A DNA stretch of 64,000 nt, taken from the NCBI RefSeq assembly GCF_964355755.1, contig NC_092676.1, forward strand, positions 14,488,288 to 14,552,287, in the 5' to 3' direction. This stretch comes from Antedon mediterranea (taxonomy: Eukaryota; Echinodermata; Crinoidea; Comatulida; Antedonidae). Positions 1 to 12,300 of the stretch are shown here, piece after piece; position 1 is the stretch's first letter, and every line of letters starts with the position of its first letter. The notes beneath the pieces are model-generated. The model did not search any database, was not told the origin of the DNA, and worked only from the letters and a program-made list of their open reading frames with translations. The translations under genes and the position numbers were made by a program.

Positions 1-101
1 CCACACGGTTAATTCCTTTCGCACCTGTTAAACATTGGGATGCACAAAAATACCATTGACAGCAACTTTTTTCTGTAAGTTGCCCCAGGCAGTAGCGCAA
101 A

Positions 102-106
102 AATGC

Positions 107-142
<36 letters not shown>

Positions 143-247
143 GTTCGGTTCAATGTAACCGTCTAAAAAGTGCTCAATACGGTAAAGTAGAGCTAATATA
201 TATATATATATATACAGGCATTTATATATATATATATATATATATAT
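102..247. repeat. (TA)n tracts in an inverted-repeat arrangement
   Basis: Two TA runs (about 109-139 and 199-247) lie beside the inverted words AATGCCTGTATA (left) and TATACAGGCATT (right), so the 125-base stretch can fold back. Between them is a short unique segment with TGCTCAATACGG, a word seen again in altered form near 27.63 kb. Confidence 0.6.
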
Positions 248-330
248 GACTCTGACTTTCAAGTCTGGAGTATGCCCTCTAGCTTTCAGCTTATTACACC
301 TCTCTGGGATTACACCTCTCTATGATTCCC

Positions 331-512
331 TCATCTGTAACCAGAGCATGATGATTCATCTGTAACCCAGAGCATGATGATTGGTGAAATAGGATCATGT
401 GGTACAGTTTTTAGACGTTGCGGATACTGTAATTTAAACGTGTAACGTTCGCCCTGACCAAATCACTCACACAGCGTAACGTTCACCCTGACCAAATCAC
501 TCACACAGCGTA
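331..512. repeat. Two short tandem duplications
   Basis: About 25 bases containing CATCTGTAACCCAGAGCATG are repeated back to back (331-381). About 37 bases containing AACGTTCGCCCTGACC are repeated with one change (441-512). Both are simple local duplications with no coding sense. Confidence 0.7.
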
Positions 513-3500
513 TATTAAAATAAAGTACAGAAATAAAACCGTCATTGTTCACCATAATTATGCTGAACTTTTGATATGTTGTTATTTATGAAATTATTAT
601 TCTAAATATGAAAAAAAATTGTAGATCCATGACATTGAAACAAAATGAAACAGGGGAATCCAGGATTTTGTGAAAGGGAGGAGGGGCAACAAGAGTAGAC
701 ACTGAAATTTTGAAAATATGATACCTCTAGATGGTCGGAAATGGCACTATCATGTTATTATAAATGTATTAACAATTGATATTTTAAATATGAAAGCTGA
801 GGTAGTAGCCTATTAAAAGGTGACATTTTCCTCATAGGCCTATTTTGAGTAAAAGTGTCACAACAGGGCGATTCGCACAAGTCTGTGTTTGCATATGGCG
901 GAAAAGAGTGCTATTGTGGGGCCGTCGACACAACCTGTGTGGCGAAGCGAACTTTGTTAAATGACGCCCCAGATGACCGGAAATGATAAATGGCACCTCT
1001 AATTTGCAGGAAAAGGCACTCTCTCATATGTAGCATGCTACCAATGAGTAATACAATCATACCTTTTCCATCTGGTAAACACATAGGCAGTTAAAGGATG
1101 ATAACATTTTGTTGCCGATGATAATCATTTACTTTTATTTTGTTTTGATTGCATTGCATTTCATTTAAGTTCAATGCAACGTACGTAATATTAACATATC
1201 CTCTATCATGATGATACACTATGCTTCATAGCCACATATACTGTAGGTAACTACAGCGTTCATGTTTGACGTATATACACTTTATGCTTGCTGAGTGCCA
1301 CTGTTATAAACAATAGGTAGGCATAAGCAGTTGTCTGGCGGTGTCCTTTGTACGAATCGTTTGTGCCCCAGCTCGCTGTATAAGTACGATACATGCGCCG
1401 ATATCATGTTACATCCAGTGACTAAAATGCATGTATTTTTCAGGTGAAAATAGGCAATTCAGACACGTATTAGTCTGCATGCACAGATTTTTAAGTTAAT
1501 ATAATTTATTGCATAATATAATAAAATATATACTGTAGTCTTTTTTACTCCTTTTTTAAAAACTTTTCTGTCCGTTTTCATTCTTTGCAAATATATGGGG
1601 TGGGGGGGGGGCACCCCTGTGAAACGTTAGAATTTACTGTTTATGGCCGAACTCTATTATTCTACAGATCAGCTCGCATTTACAATTTTGCACCCCCCGA
1701 CAGCAACCAGCCCACACCTCTGGCCCTATATAACATATTATTAAGAAGTTTATGGGGTCTCTGTTTTTTAGATTTCTTAAAAATGAAATTCTCAATGCCT
1801 ACACACACAAGAAAATACTGATAGTAAGTTACGAACCTTTTTTTTTTTTTTTTTTAAATCACATTTTTTGTAATAAGGACCCTATTGGAAATAAGCTATT
1901 TCAGCTTCATGGGTTATCCTAGTATGTTGTTCGAGACCGAATAAATCAAACAGACAAACAAGAAACCTGGGGCGCATACGTCTGCTTGTGATGGGTTGGG
2001 TTTTGATGATTTTTTAAATCTTTTATAAAAAATGAATTCAATGTACAGCAATTTATATGAACTTGCCAAAATAAAGGTTTGGATGATGGCAGAATTGCGC
2101 AGCGTAACTACGCATGATTTTATGAAATTCTATAATTGATCATACCGTGGCGTTGGAAAGCATATTTTTAAAAAAGTATAATTCATATCAAAGGTTAAGT
2201 TTCTACCCAAAACTACCCAACATCCAAAAAATTATTTAGAAATTTAAAATCCTAAAAATCAATTTCTAATCAATTAAATTCATGTTTTGGGCCATTTTGT
2301 ATATGTCAAAATTTACTGCAAATTGGTGAAAAAACATGCCTATTATAGTTCCTGAAAACGAAGGTTGACCCGGGCCATTTTGTGCTCAGAAAATTTTCTT
2401 TCGTCTGGTTTACTAACATTTTCGATCATCTTGTTAAAATGTGTCCGCATTATCATGGATTACTCAACTCATCACAGTCATATTATATTATTGGTTCTAT
2501 TGTGATTGTCAAGGATTTTTTTTTTTATAATAAATATATTTGATAAAATAAAAATATGATGGATGTTTTTGTTAGTAATGCCACTTTTAATTAATGAATC
2601 TGTATCAACATTTTCAAGATTTCTGACTTAATTAATTCTTTTAGCCACATAGCCTGCATCAACATATATTACTTAAAATGTTTTAATCTTAACTTACTAT
2701 GCATGCTTCTAATAGCCTTACTAGTAAAGTAGCTCACAATCTAGTACTGTTACAAATGGTGCTGGAAAGAAGTTGTTTTGGTAAATTTTCTACATCTACA
2801 GGATCCACACTAACTTCTGTTTTAATATTACAAAAAAAATGTATAATAAACTTCAAGAAATTCTGTTACAAAAAGAAAACTATATCTTGTGCGATACCTA
2901 TCATATTTACTAGTACTTATTATAAAGACAATTTTATTTACATTTCAACAACAGAACATTTTAAAAAAATTAACAATATATCTATATGTAATACAATGAT
3001 CCAAATCATTTAAATACTCATTATTGAATACTGCGGTGTACTAATGTCCCAAAATGACCATGTTAAAACTTAGTTATATTTAAACATAATAACAGTAGAC
3101 CCAATTCAATTCTGAACTATTTAATATATTAAATATAATGGACCAAAAATTTGTTACTGTGTTAACATACATTTACACATTTCTTAGCACCATCATTATG
3201 AAGGAATGCTCGACTACCACCTGTAATCGTTTATTACATAATATAATTAACTTGCGATAACATAAGCATTATCATCAATTATTCATTGAATTTTCATAAT
3301 CCAACAATTTCAGACATGCACAGTATAATTTAATACATTTACTAACATTCATATTGAATTTGATATAAACCTAGTGCTTTGTGCAGCATTATAAAACTAT
3401 AACAAATTGATATTGTTTTTAGTAAGGAAGGAAGCAGCATTTGAATATTTTAACTGGGTAAAGTTGAATCTGTATTATTTCAGAAAATTCTTTTGGCATA

Positions 3501-6150
3501 ACATTTAATTGGTAATATTTACACAAATACAATAAAATTCTGTAAAGCCATTATTGATATACTGTGACATGAGATCATCCATGTATTTTATAAATATGTT
3601 TTATCATCAAAACACGTCTGAGCATTGAAGGCAAGACGAATCAATAAACAGAATAGGATACTAATTTCTATTGTCTTCTGGAATATAGACTCTTCTAAGA
3701 GATATTTTGGCTATTACTTGTATTTCTTTTGATTTTCTATGAATTTAGTTGTTGGTATGTGCTATGTCATAGGGAATGAATATAGGCCTATCTAAGTAAT
3801 TATTATGAACACCTGAAAAGTGGATTGCCCTGTTCACTTTGCGTGACAACACATGATCATGTTGTTGCTGAGTCAGTGTATGTGACTAGGCACTGAATTC
3901 TACCCCCTGACAAAAGCTTCCTTTACCTATGCCCTAGGGGAGTTACCTGATCATTATCAGATACCCACCTGCTAACAACCTTTAATCCACAAGTCTATGC
4001 TGTATTTAAAAATCACTTTCCTTTCTGAATATTAAAAAAAGATGTACATGCAAATTAGAATATATAATATATAATATAATAATGTTACATCAATCTCAAA
4101 TAAATAAATAATTCCATGATAACAGTGTACAAATATAAAAATTGTATACAGGAATAAACATCTACATGATAAAACTGCAGAACTAAATACAGATGGACAT
4201 GGACACCTACTGTGGTCTTATTGAAATAATACAGTATAATAAATAATAATGTGCCATTCAAATTATATAAATCAATAACATTCATAATGTGGAATACTTT
4301 CATTTAATTTCAATTAAAACTCCTCATGGACAAATGACAGGACTTGCAACAGAGGTAAGATCAAAGAACAATTTAATTGCTAGCCTATGCTAAAAGCACT
4401 GCTCTCAATCAAGCACAGTTTTTGAACGTCTTTTGCCACAGATCAACTTGTAATAATATTGTAAATACAAATGTAAATTGTATGTCAAGGAATAATTTCC
4501 TAATTTTAATTATTTCTAAAAAATTGAACCACAACAACCATAGTTTTTAAGTATTTGTGATATTGAAATATATAATTTTTATATTTGAATTACTGTATTG
4601 TATTGTTCCGGAAAACAAAATCTAAAAGTTATGTTAATCTATATACTATTAAATAATGTTTTTAATAATGCATGTCTTTGCCAGTATTATATGGCTAGGC
4701 CAAAGTTCTTGTCATTAATCTTCCTAATTTATATAGGAGCCCAGCACCTTTCATTTCTCATTTATTTATTTGACACAATTGGTCAAAGGGTTGCAACAGC
4801 AACAATCCCCTATATCATGTTGGTGTCCAAAAACCCTAAAACTGTGTTTCTGCTCTGGTACTGGACAACCGCGACCAGTCATGCTAGTTTGTTTTGTAAA
4901 ATTAATTTGTAGGAGCTGTGTGTGATGCAACAAGAGACCATGTACTTTGATCTCAGATTTATTCAAGTCTTTCATTTCACTAGAATCTCCCAATAGACTT
5001 TTTGTGAGGTCCAAAGGTCCCAAATTCATTTTTACCATTAAAAACAATACCAGACAGAGTTCGACGGTAATATACCAAACTTTCCTCTGTCTATTTTATT
5101 ATTTGATCTAGTTATTTTCTTTCATATAAACTTTTAAAAATAATTTATTTACAGAATAGTAAAACATTTCTTGATGAATACATAGTGTACATGCAGAAAA
5201 TCATTTAAAAAAAATCAATTTGTTTATATAGTACCAATAAATATTTTTAGTACCAATAAATATCCTGAGTTTTGATATTCTGAATCTGTACGTATCCATT
5301 TATGTATTTATTTATTCTACTTGGCATTGTTTTATAGTTGTCCTTTGTATTTATTATATCTAACCAAAAACATTACTGATTATTTATTAAAATGAAAGTT
5401 ACATTTAATATAATACTACCAAAAAGCAACTGAGCAAAACAAAAAACATATATAAACATTTTCCAATGCAGCATTCACAAAAACCATGACACACTTCCTA
5501 CACAAGCCATTTACAAAGAATAGATGAATTATCTACAAAAATCTACAACTTTGAAAAAGCCAGATGTTTACAACCCCTTGGACACGGATCTGGCGGAATA
5601 CATATACATCCTTAAACAATGAATAGAGAAAAGTATTGGCAATCACAAATATGACAACATAGGATAAATGCACACATTTTGATTCACTGCCAACACATGT
5701 AACATTAACAAATATAGACAAAACCAGGATTTGCAAAAGGCCCAGGCCTTGAAATAACCTCTCAACTATTAACAAAACATTTAAGATTACGATGGGGTTC
5801 AGGTTGAGGACCTGAAGCCCATACAACTGCGCCACAAAAGCTGGCTTGCCAAAAATTGTTGATACAACCTATGTCAATGCTATATAATGTCCCAATTAAT
5901 TAATCTCCTGAGTTATTCCTGATTTCTGCCAGAGACTTTCGAGTAAGACATTTCGCACACAGGTCCTAAAATAAAAGCTAAATTTAATTTGATGTCCTAT
6001 CATTAGCATTATATTTTCGAAATTTAGGGCCAGGCTGAATCCACACTCACACACATAAGATTGACATAAGGCAGATACAATGCCAAAGCCTTCGGCCAAT
6101 GAATGAACGCACTACTAACACATAACAAGCACAGACTTGCATCTTCTACA
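513..6150. other. AT-rich non-coding stretch, no gene recognised
   Basis: I read both strands and saw no family motif, no long open frame and no convincing exon. Short open frames here have random-looking, Leu/Ile/Phe/Tyr-rich translations typical of AT-rich DNA. Homopolymer T runs occur at 1839-1855 and 2518-2526. The stretch lies 3-prime of the nuclear receptor gene. Confidence 0.6.
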
Positions 6151-6227
6151 AGCACCAAATAAATGGCTTCAGACAGGGGCCAGTCAGTCAGCCAAAGTCA
6201 ATTCATCCCAGGATCAATTAGGTGCCA

Positions 6228-6700
6228 CATCAACTTGGCCTCAAACTAATCGGTCAACTCAGCCCTAATAAAAGTATGGAATGGAACTAGTATTAGCAAT
6301 ATGCCTATATTGTGATTATTTTTCTATTAATGCTTTTCTTTGAATTATTTTAATACTGTCTTGCTAATATTAAGTGTTCTTTGCTATATTTTAATACAAG
6401 AACTGATAGGCACGTCATTAACGTAGAGGTAAAGCCTAGTAAAGAAAAATAATTATTATTTGATTAATATATTGTAATAACAAAATAAGTTGGTAAACTT
6501 ATTTTTGTTATTGTCTAATATCATTTACAGTCTTCTTGGACAGCTATTTCTGTGTAAAAAATTGGAAGAAGTGAATATTTTGAAGTACTGTATTTTATCC
6601 ATTCGCTTTGTTTCATACTTTATTGACCAATTAGTTTGTGGATGAGTTGATGTGAGGCCAAGTTGATGTGAGGCCAAGTTGATGCAGGGCTGATGTGAAA
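6228..6700. repeat. Inverted and tandem copies of a GAGGCCAAGTTGATG word
   Basis: CATCAACTTGGCCTC at about 6229 is the reverse complement of GAGGCCAAGTTGATG, which occurs twice in tandem (16-base period) at about 6652-6685. The arrangement may be the ends of an old short inverted-repeat element; borders are unclear. Confidence 0.45.
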
Positions 6701-6719
6701 TGCGTCCGACTTGATGAAT

Positions 6720-8300
6720 GGCTGAGATGGTTGAAGGCCAACTTGAATTGAATTTGTTGAGACAAGAAGGTGATTTTGGTTGTGATGTGTGCACCTCCCC
6801 AAGCCATAAAACCTATACCCTTGATTTAACTATAGTATTTTTTCAAAGCAGGAGCATTCACCCTTGCCAGAAGTTTCAGATGTATAACCTATGTCTCATA
6901 GACTGTCTACTGATTGATACCAAGCACCTTCTACAATACTATAAGAAGTGGATTGTGGTGGTAAAATGACATCAAAACATTACAGGCTACATAATATCTT
7001 AAAATTACCACGCCAGTAAATAATAGTTTATAATAGTTTTTTAGTCATAACTGAGCTTTCAATGTTGGATGCACATTTAACTACTAGTATTTATGCTATG
7101 TTAGTTTCAATTTCTGTTTTCATGATTTTATCATATTAATAACCACATAACCATTTATAATAAATACATGTTATTATTCTTTTGTGATATGGTGAAAATA
7201 TAAACAAAAATATTATTTTACAGAGAATCATCAGACTAATATATTTAGTAAAATGTACACAATTATAAACAAAATTATCTATAATTACTGTATCAAAATG
7301 CGTATTATTCCCATCTCAAATTAAGTTATGAACATCTAATAACATAAATTCAAACATTACTTCCACTTAACAGGAAAGACAGTACCACAAGTACTTTTAC
7401 AATAAAAAATGCACAACGTTTTATCATATTACATAACTTCCTCTGATCATACATTACAGTATGAAAAAATGAAATTGAATTGTATATACTGTATTGTTAA
7501 AATTTATATATAAATATACAAAAATTTAAAAAAATAAGGTTTACCCGTAATTTACAAATGTTTTTGCTTAAAGATAAAATTTTACCTGGAAGAATTGATG
7601 AACTATTTAAATATTTCAGGTCTACTGTTTCTTTTAGTATTTTAGCACATTGGTTATAGTAGAGGGCAGCATATTTAATTACAACATATATTTCTAAAAT
7701 TATGTAAATACTCTAAAATTATGTAAATTTCTAAACGGTGGGAATAACCAAATAATTTGTAGAATGAACTTAAAAAATTCTGAATACAAATTGAATGAAG
7801 GATCAAGTACAGTATTGTAAATGTCTGGTTATATACTAATCGTATTTTATGTGCAGCCACAAATTGTTAAAGCTTTACCCATTGAATGAGTAATTTTAAG
7901 GTAAAGCTGTCTTATTACCTCTTCACCAGACATGTATGGTTAGGAAGACGTTTTTCCACCTTTGCATATTTCGTCATCTTCATTGATAGGTTGTTTACAG
8001 TTTCTCTGGTTTTGTTTGTCATAGCTTACATTATATCGTAAAAAGTACTGATTAATGAAGTTTGGCATTAAATGATTGGTGTAACTGAAAATTCAGTAAA
8101 ATCTTAAATTAATATTAACACAATATTACACATTCAAATAAAAAAATAATTCTTATCAACTGGAAGATGTACTATAAGCCTATACTGCATATTTGCATTC
8201 ACTTCTTGCATAAAGGAACAATAACTTTGTGTCCAATTCTAATAGCACCAATTATGTGTATTACTGTAATTGAATGTTTATGCAATTGAAATTTGCCCAA
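6720..8300. other. AT-rich non-coding stretch, no gene recognised
   Basis: No coding, RNA or TIR signal stood out. There is a small direct repeat of AAAATTATGTAAAT at 7695-7730. Confidence 0.55.
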
Positions 8301-8611
8301 GGGCCCGTTTCTGCTGCATAAGGTTGAATAACCGTTTATTTAAAAATAGGTTAAAAAATATATTTCAAAATACTGTATATCGACTGCATAAATGTCAAAA
8401 TTACCTAGAATGTGCTCAGATTATGTGGTCAAATGTTGAAAATGCAACAGTTGTTGACTTGAGGTCAATGGCGTTCAAGTAGTTAAAATTTGAATAACGA
8501 TAATTGGTTAAATGCCGCTATAATCAATGTGGTGTTTTTAATTGTTAGTGGAAATTTTAAGTAATTGACACAATTGTTAATCAGTTATTCGCAAGCAGCA
8601 GAAACTGGCCC
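8301..8611. mobile_element. 311-base MITE with GTTTCTGCTGC inverted ends
   Basis: The left end reads GGGCCCGTTTCTGCTGC and the right end, on the other strand, GGGCCAGTTTCTGCTGC, a 17-base terminal inverted repeat with one mismatch. The interior has no ORF. AA flanks both sides. Related ends occur at about 36.6 kb and 63.63 kb, so this is a family. It lies just 3-prime of the nuclear receptor stop, possibly inside or next to its 3-prime UTR. Confidence 0.75.
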
Positions 8612-8743
8612 AAGAAATTGAAAGTACAAGTGCGACAAATACTGACATTTTCTAGTGGATAAAATTAAATGGGTAATGATAAAAATAAGGATGAGAATGA
8701 TGTGCATGCGTTTGGTATGCCCAAGCACCTTCAGATAAATTAT

Positions 8744-8749
8744 TTTATT
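8744..8749 (-). terminator. Candidate poly(A) signal of the nuclear receptor gene
   Basis: AATAAA on the minus strand lies about 320 bases after the stop codon. Another AATAAA sits at 8812-8817. In DNA this AT-rich such hexamers are common, so either or neither may be used. Confidence 0.25.
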
Positions 8750-9068
8750 TTCACAAAGAAACTTCAAGTAACATTCTTATCGTTACTGTTTACATTCATG
8801 TATTTCAGTTATTTATTTCTGTTCAAACTTATGCATATATTTTTCAAGTTACTCTACAATGTTTTTTTTTTAAATTTTTACTCTTTAAAAAAATATTTCT
8901 TTGATACAATTCTACTATTCATGCATTCTAAATACTATTTTAAGCGAAAACAAATTGAAAAAGAAAATCCCTGCCGTAAAAGTTGTGAGCATAAAGTAAT
9001 CGAGTACCAATGTCCACTAAATACTTGAATCAACATATTATACTGTACTGCTATTAAAAAATGAGCAC

Positions 9069-9331
9069 TCAAGTATGCATGTTTACATCCATCATTTCTG
9101 CATAAAGTGCAGGTATTCCATGACATATGTCAGGCCATCGTTGGCTGCAATCAAGCGCAAAATCACGATGCAGTTTGTGAATATGTTGAAGCTCTTGCAT
9201 TTTGTTGTAAAGGTTTCCCATAAGTGTGACTGCATTGCGAGGGTGATTGCCCTCAACTTGAATGCGTAATGCCTCCACCAAATTATTTTGTAATTCTGCT
9301 ACAGCAGTAATGTTACCAAGACCATGTGCAT
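9069..9331 (-). CDS. Nuclear receptor last coding exon: helices 9-12, AF-2 and stop
   Basis: The exon follows an acceptor reading TTTATAG at 9332-9338 and completes a split Asp codon with exon 4 (G plus AT). It encodes 86 further residues and a TGA at 9069-9071. A helix 9-10 region ([13 protein letters not shown], then NHPRN) matches the usual NR1 layout. The AF-2 core is [10 protein letters not shown] near the end, fitting the hydrophobic-hydrophobic-x-Glu-hydrophobic-hydrophobic rule for coactivator recruitment. The C-terminal tail after AF-2 is only a few residues (VNMHT). Confidence 0.9.
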
Positions 9332-12300
9332 CTATAAATAGAAATATTTATAATATTAATTCAATAAATCACACAGTGTTATTGGCATATAATTAAAATC
9401 AATCAATTCGATTCAGTCAATCAATGCATCCAGTACACTTTTATTTATATTAATAACAGTAACAATAAACAATAAATAATAACAACAATAACTATAACAA
9501 TCATTTATCATATCACAATATGATCCCCAATCTTAAGTTATTTAAAAAAAAAAAAAAAACAAATTGTCAAGAATACAATTCGGAACTATTTACGTCCATT
9601 GATTTTGTTATACACAGAGTATTCCTTTTTACTTTGAAATATCTGTAAGCTACAAAATAAAAGCAATACTGGATATGGGACTTTATGCTGTGTGAATGAT
9701 CAAATATATATATATATAATTATATAAATCCAATGGAAAATTACTGAAAAAATGACAATGCTGTGGGTATCAGTGGCTGGATCTCAATGGAGATACAAAA
9801 AAAAAGCGAAATGCTAAATCAAAACGATAAAGTAAACAGCCAGAAAAGTTAACAGAGCTTTCGGGCAACACTAGCCCTTTATCAGTGCAAGTGTTATATT
9901 CGATAATATATATATATATATTATCGAATTAAGATGTCATGTATTGGAATAATAATAATGCTTACGGACTTTGAAATCAACACAAAAAGTATAAAGTATA
10001 TTTAACGGAAACACAACATCCATTTGGATTTGTTTTATTTGTGTGTGTTTTTTTTTGTTCATTTACTTTTTTTCGAACTCGAATGTACTAAGCATTGATA
10101 TCAATGGCCACAGCGTTTACTCATTGAGCCAAACCCTGATTTACGAAAATCATTCTCTTCAAAGAATAGGTGTAATTAATTAAAACTAAAGACTGGTTTT
10201 TTGGCAGCCCAGCATGGTATTTGTAGATCCGGCCATGGTGGTACACAACAGAGGAGGTTGCGTAGTTTACACAGTGATGTAATGGTGCTGAGACGTCAAA
10301 TTTGGTCAACTTTCTGAATTCTTAATTTTCCTGACTTTATTTTATTTTTTAAACATACAAAAACAAAATGATATCGTACAAAAACCACTAACATCATACC
10401 TCGTTGTGCCAGTAAAGAGGAACAGAATAAAGCTAATTCAGTCTCTAATAAGCCAAACTGATTGATTTCTTCGGCAAAAACATACATGGCATGGAACAGT
10501 TCACGTGGTAGAAGAATCATCAGTTGTTCCCAAATCAATGACAAAGTCTGGCCAGTGTGTGTATGGTTGTCAACCTGGTGCAGTAATGGTGAAATTCGTA
10601 GTAACCAAACCTGAAAAAAACTGCTTTTCAGCAAGAGTAGTTGATCTTCTTGTGTCAGATTACGAAAACCTGGCACCGCTTTTGCAAATTCAACTTGACC
10701 ACTAACTGCAGGATCTATAAGTTCTGTGAACTGTATCCAACGACGACGATTAGCAAGATCAACTTCATCTACCATTAGTTGAGGGTTGTCCTGTGAAAAT
10801 ACAATATCAGTAAATTAAACAAGTAAAATAAAATGAAGATTATTACATTAAAGTCAAAACATTGTTTATTCGATTAGTTAGCCACTTCCATCTTAAATTG
10901 TGCCAGGTACTGATCATAAGTTCATGGTTCCCAAATATTGTACACAAAAAACAGCAACATTTTGGTGTTGAAGTTTGCGGTACACCACGTATATTAGTTC
11001 TGAAACGAACTGTTGAGTTTCTCCAAAATTCATCAAGTAGCTACCATATTGAATGGAATGTCATGGGATTTTGTTATAGAGAATGCGAGAGAGACTGAGG
11101 CCTCCAGAACATTTTTAGAATATGAACATCTAATTGCCCTGAAATTGCGAATCCAACTTTTCAAAGAGAAAAAAATTGCCTACTCTATCTTTCCACTACA
11201 TAGGGAATAGCTGCGACGTTCATGTGGTTGCTGAGCATTTCGATTCGCATGAGTGCTCATGAAAGCGTCATAGCTCATTTCCAGAGCTCTGATTGGTTGC
11301 GCAATATTTTGCTCCAAAAAAGTAGAAACAATCGAACTAGTAAATTTCGCTGAAGCGTAAAATCAAAGGAACTAGAATTCGTTGAAGAAGGGAGAATGAC
11401 AGACAGAAACTCGAATACACATGCACATAGCATGACGCTTTCGATTCGCGCGAACAAATTCGTCTAGTGGAAAATCGGATTTACAATCAAAATCTCAGTA
11501 TAGGTACTAATTCAGAAAGTTTTGCATACCAGTGATCCACTACCCAAATAAAGTTAATTTATTATTGCAGTGTCCAGTTATTTTGCTTGTTAAAGTGTCC
11601 AGTGTTAACTGGATTTGAAGCAATTAGACTATACTCAGCCAGGGGGGAGTTTTATGGTTTGGGCGAACCCCCCCTTTACAGAGAATCCTCCCATTACAGA
11701 GAATCCCCCTTAACCAACTACGAACCCCCATCCTTGACATGCCCAATACCTCACCCTATCTCTAAAAATCCTCTAATTACGTGACCCACAGTACAAAAGG
11801 TTATTCGTAAATTGAAAAAATTGTAAACTCGTTGGTGAATAACTCATACCTTCTTCCCTGTATGAGCGTACGTAGAGCGATACGTGTATGTAAATTTCTA
11901 AGAGTTGCAAATGAAATTTTCACGTGAAAAATAATACAAATTTTTGGTCCCTGGATGTAACATGATATTGACGCGTGTATTATACTCATACCGATTCTTA
12001 CAAAGGATACTTATTGTTCAGATCACTGGCAGTCAGCATGCATAAAGTATATAGCCTTCCGACGTACATCAAAAAATGGAAGACTGCGGTTACCTACAGT
12101 ATTTATGTGTGGCTATGAAGTATAGTGTATCATCATCAAAGAGTGTTATAGTAAATATTATATATATTACACATAATATCTACGGTATCATGTACTGTAG
12201 TTTTACGTACTCTGTAACTGTATCAATACCACCTACTAACATTGATATATTTAATTTCATTAACAAATTACTAATTTCAATATTATTCCCTTCTCTCTAA

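Noticed and set aside
8669-9028. 119-codon plus-strand frame opposite the receptor's 3-prime end
   Set aside because: Phe/Leu/Tyr-rich translation of T-rich DNA with no motif; probably the antisense of 3-prime UTR.
10071-10135. Working tRNA gene
   Set aside because: A- and B-box-like words are present, but acceptor and anticodon stems do not pair and the sequence is repeated with a common extra segment, so it is SINE-like. The same holds for 16119-16190, 18853-18920 and 49091-49155.
10505-10705. 66-codon plus-strand frame
   Set aside because: Shadow of the ligand-binding domain exon on the opposite strand.
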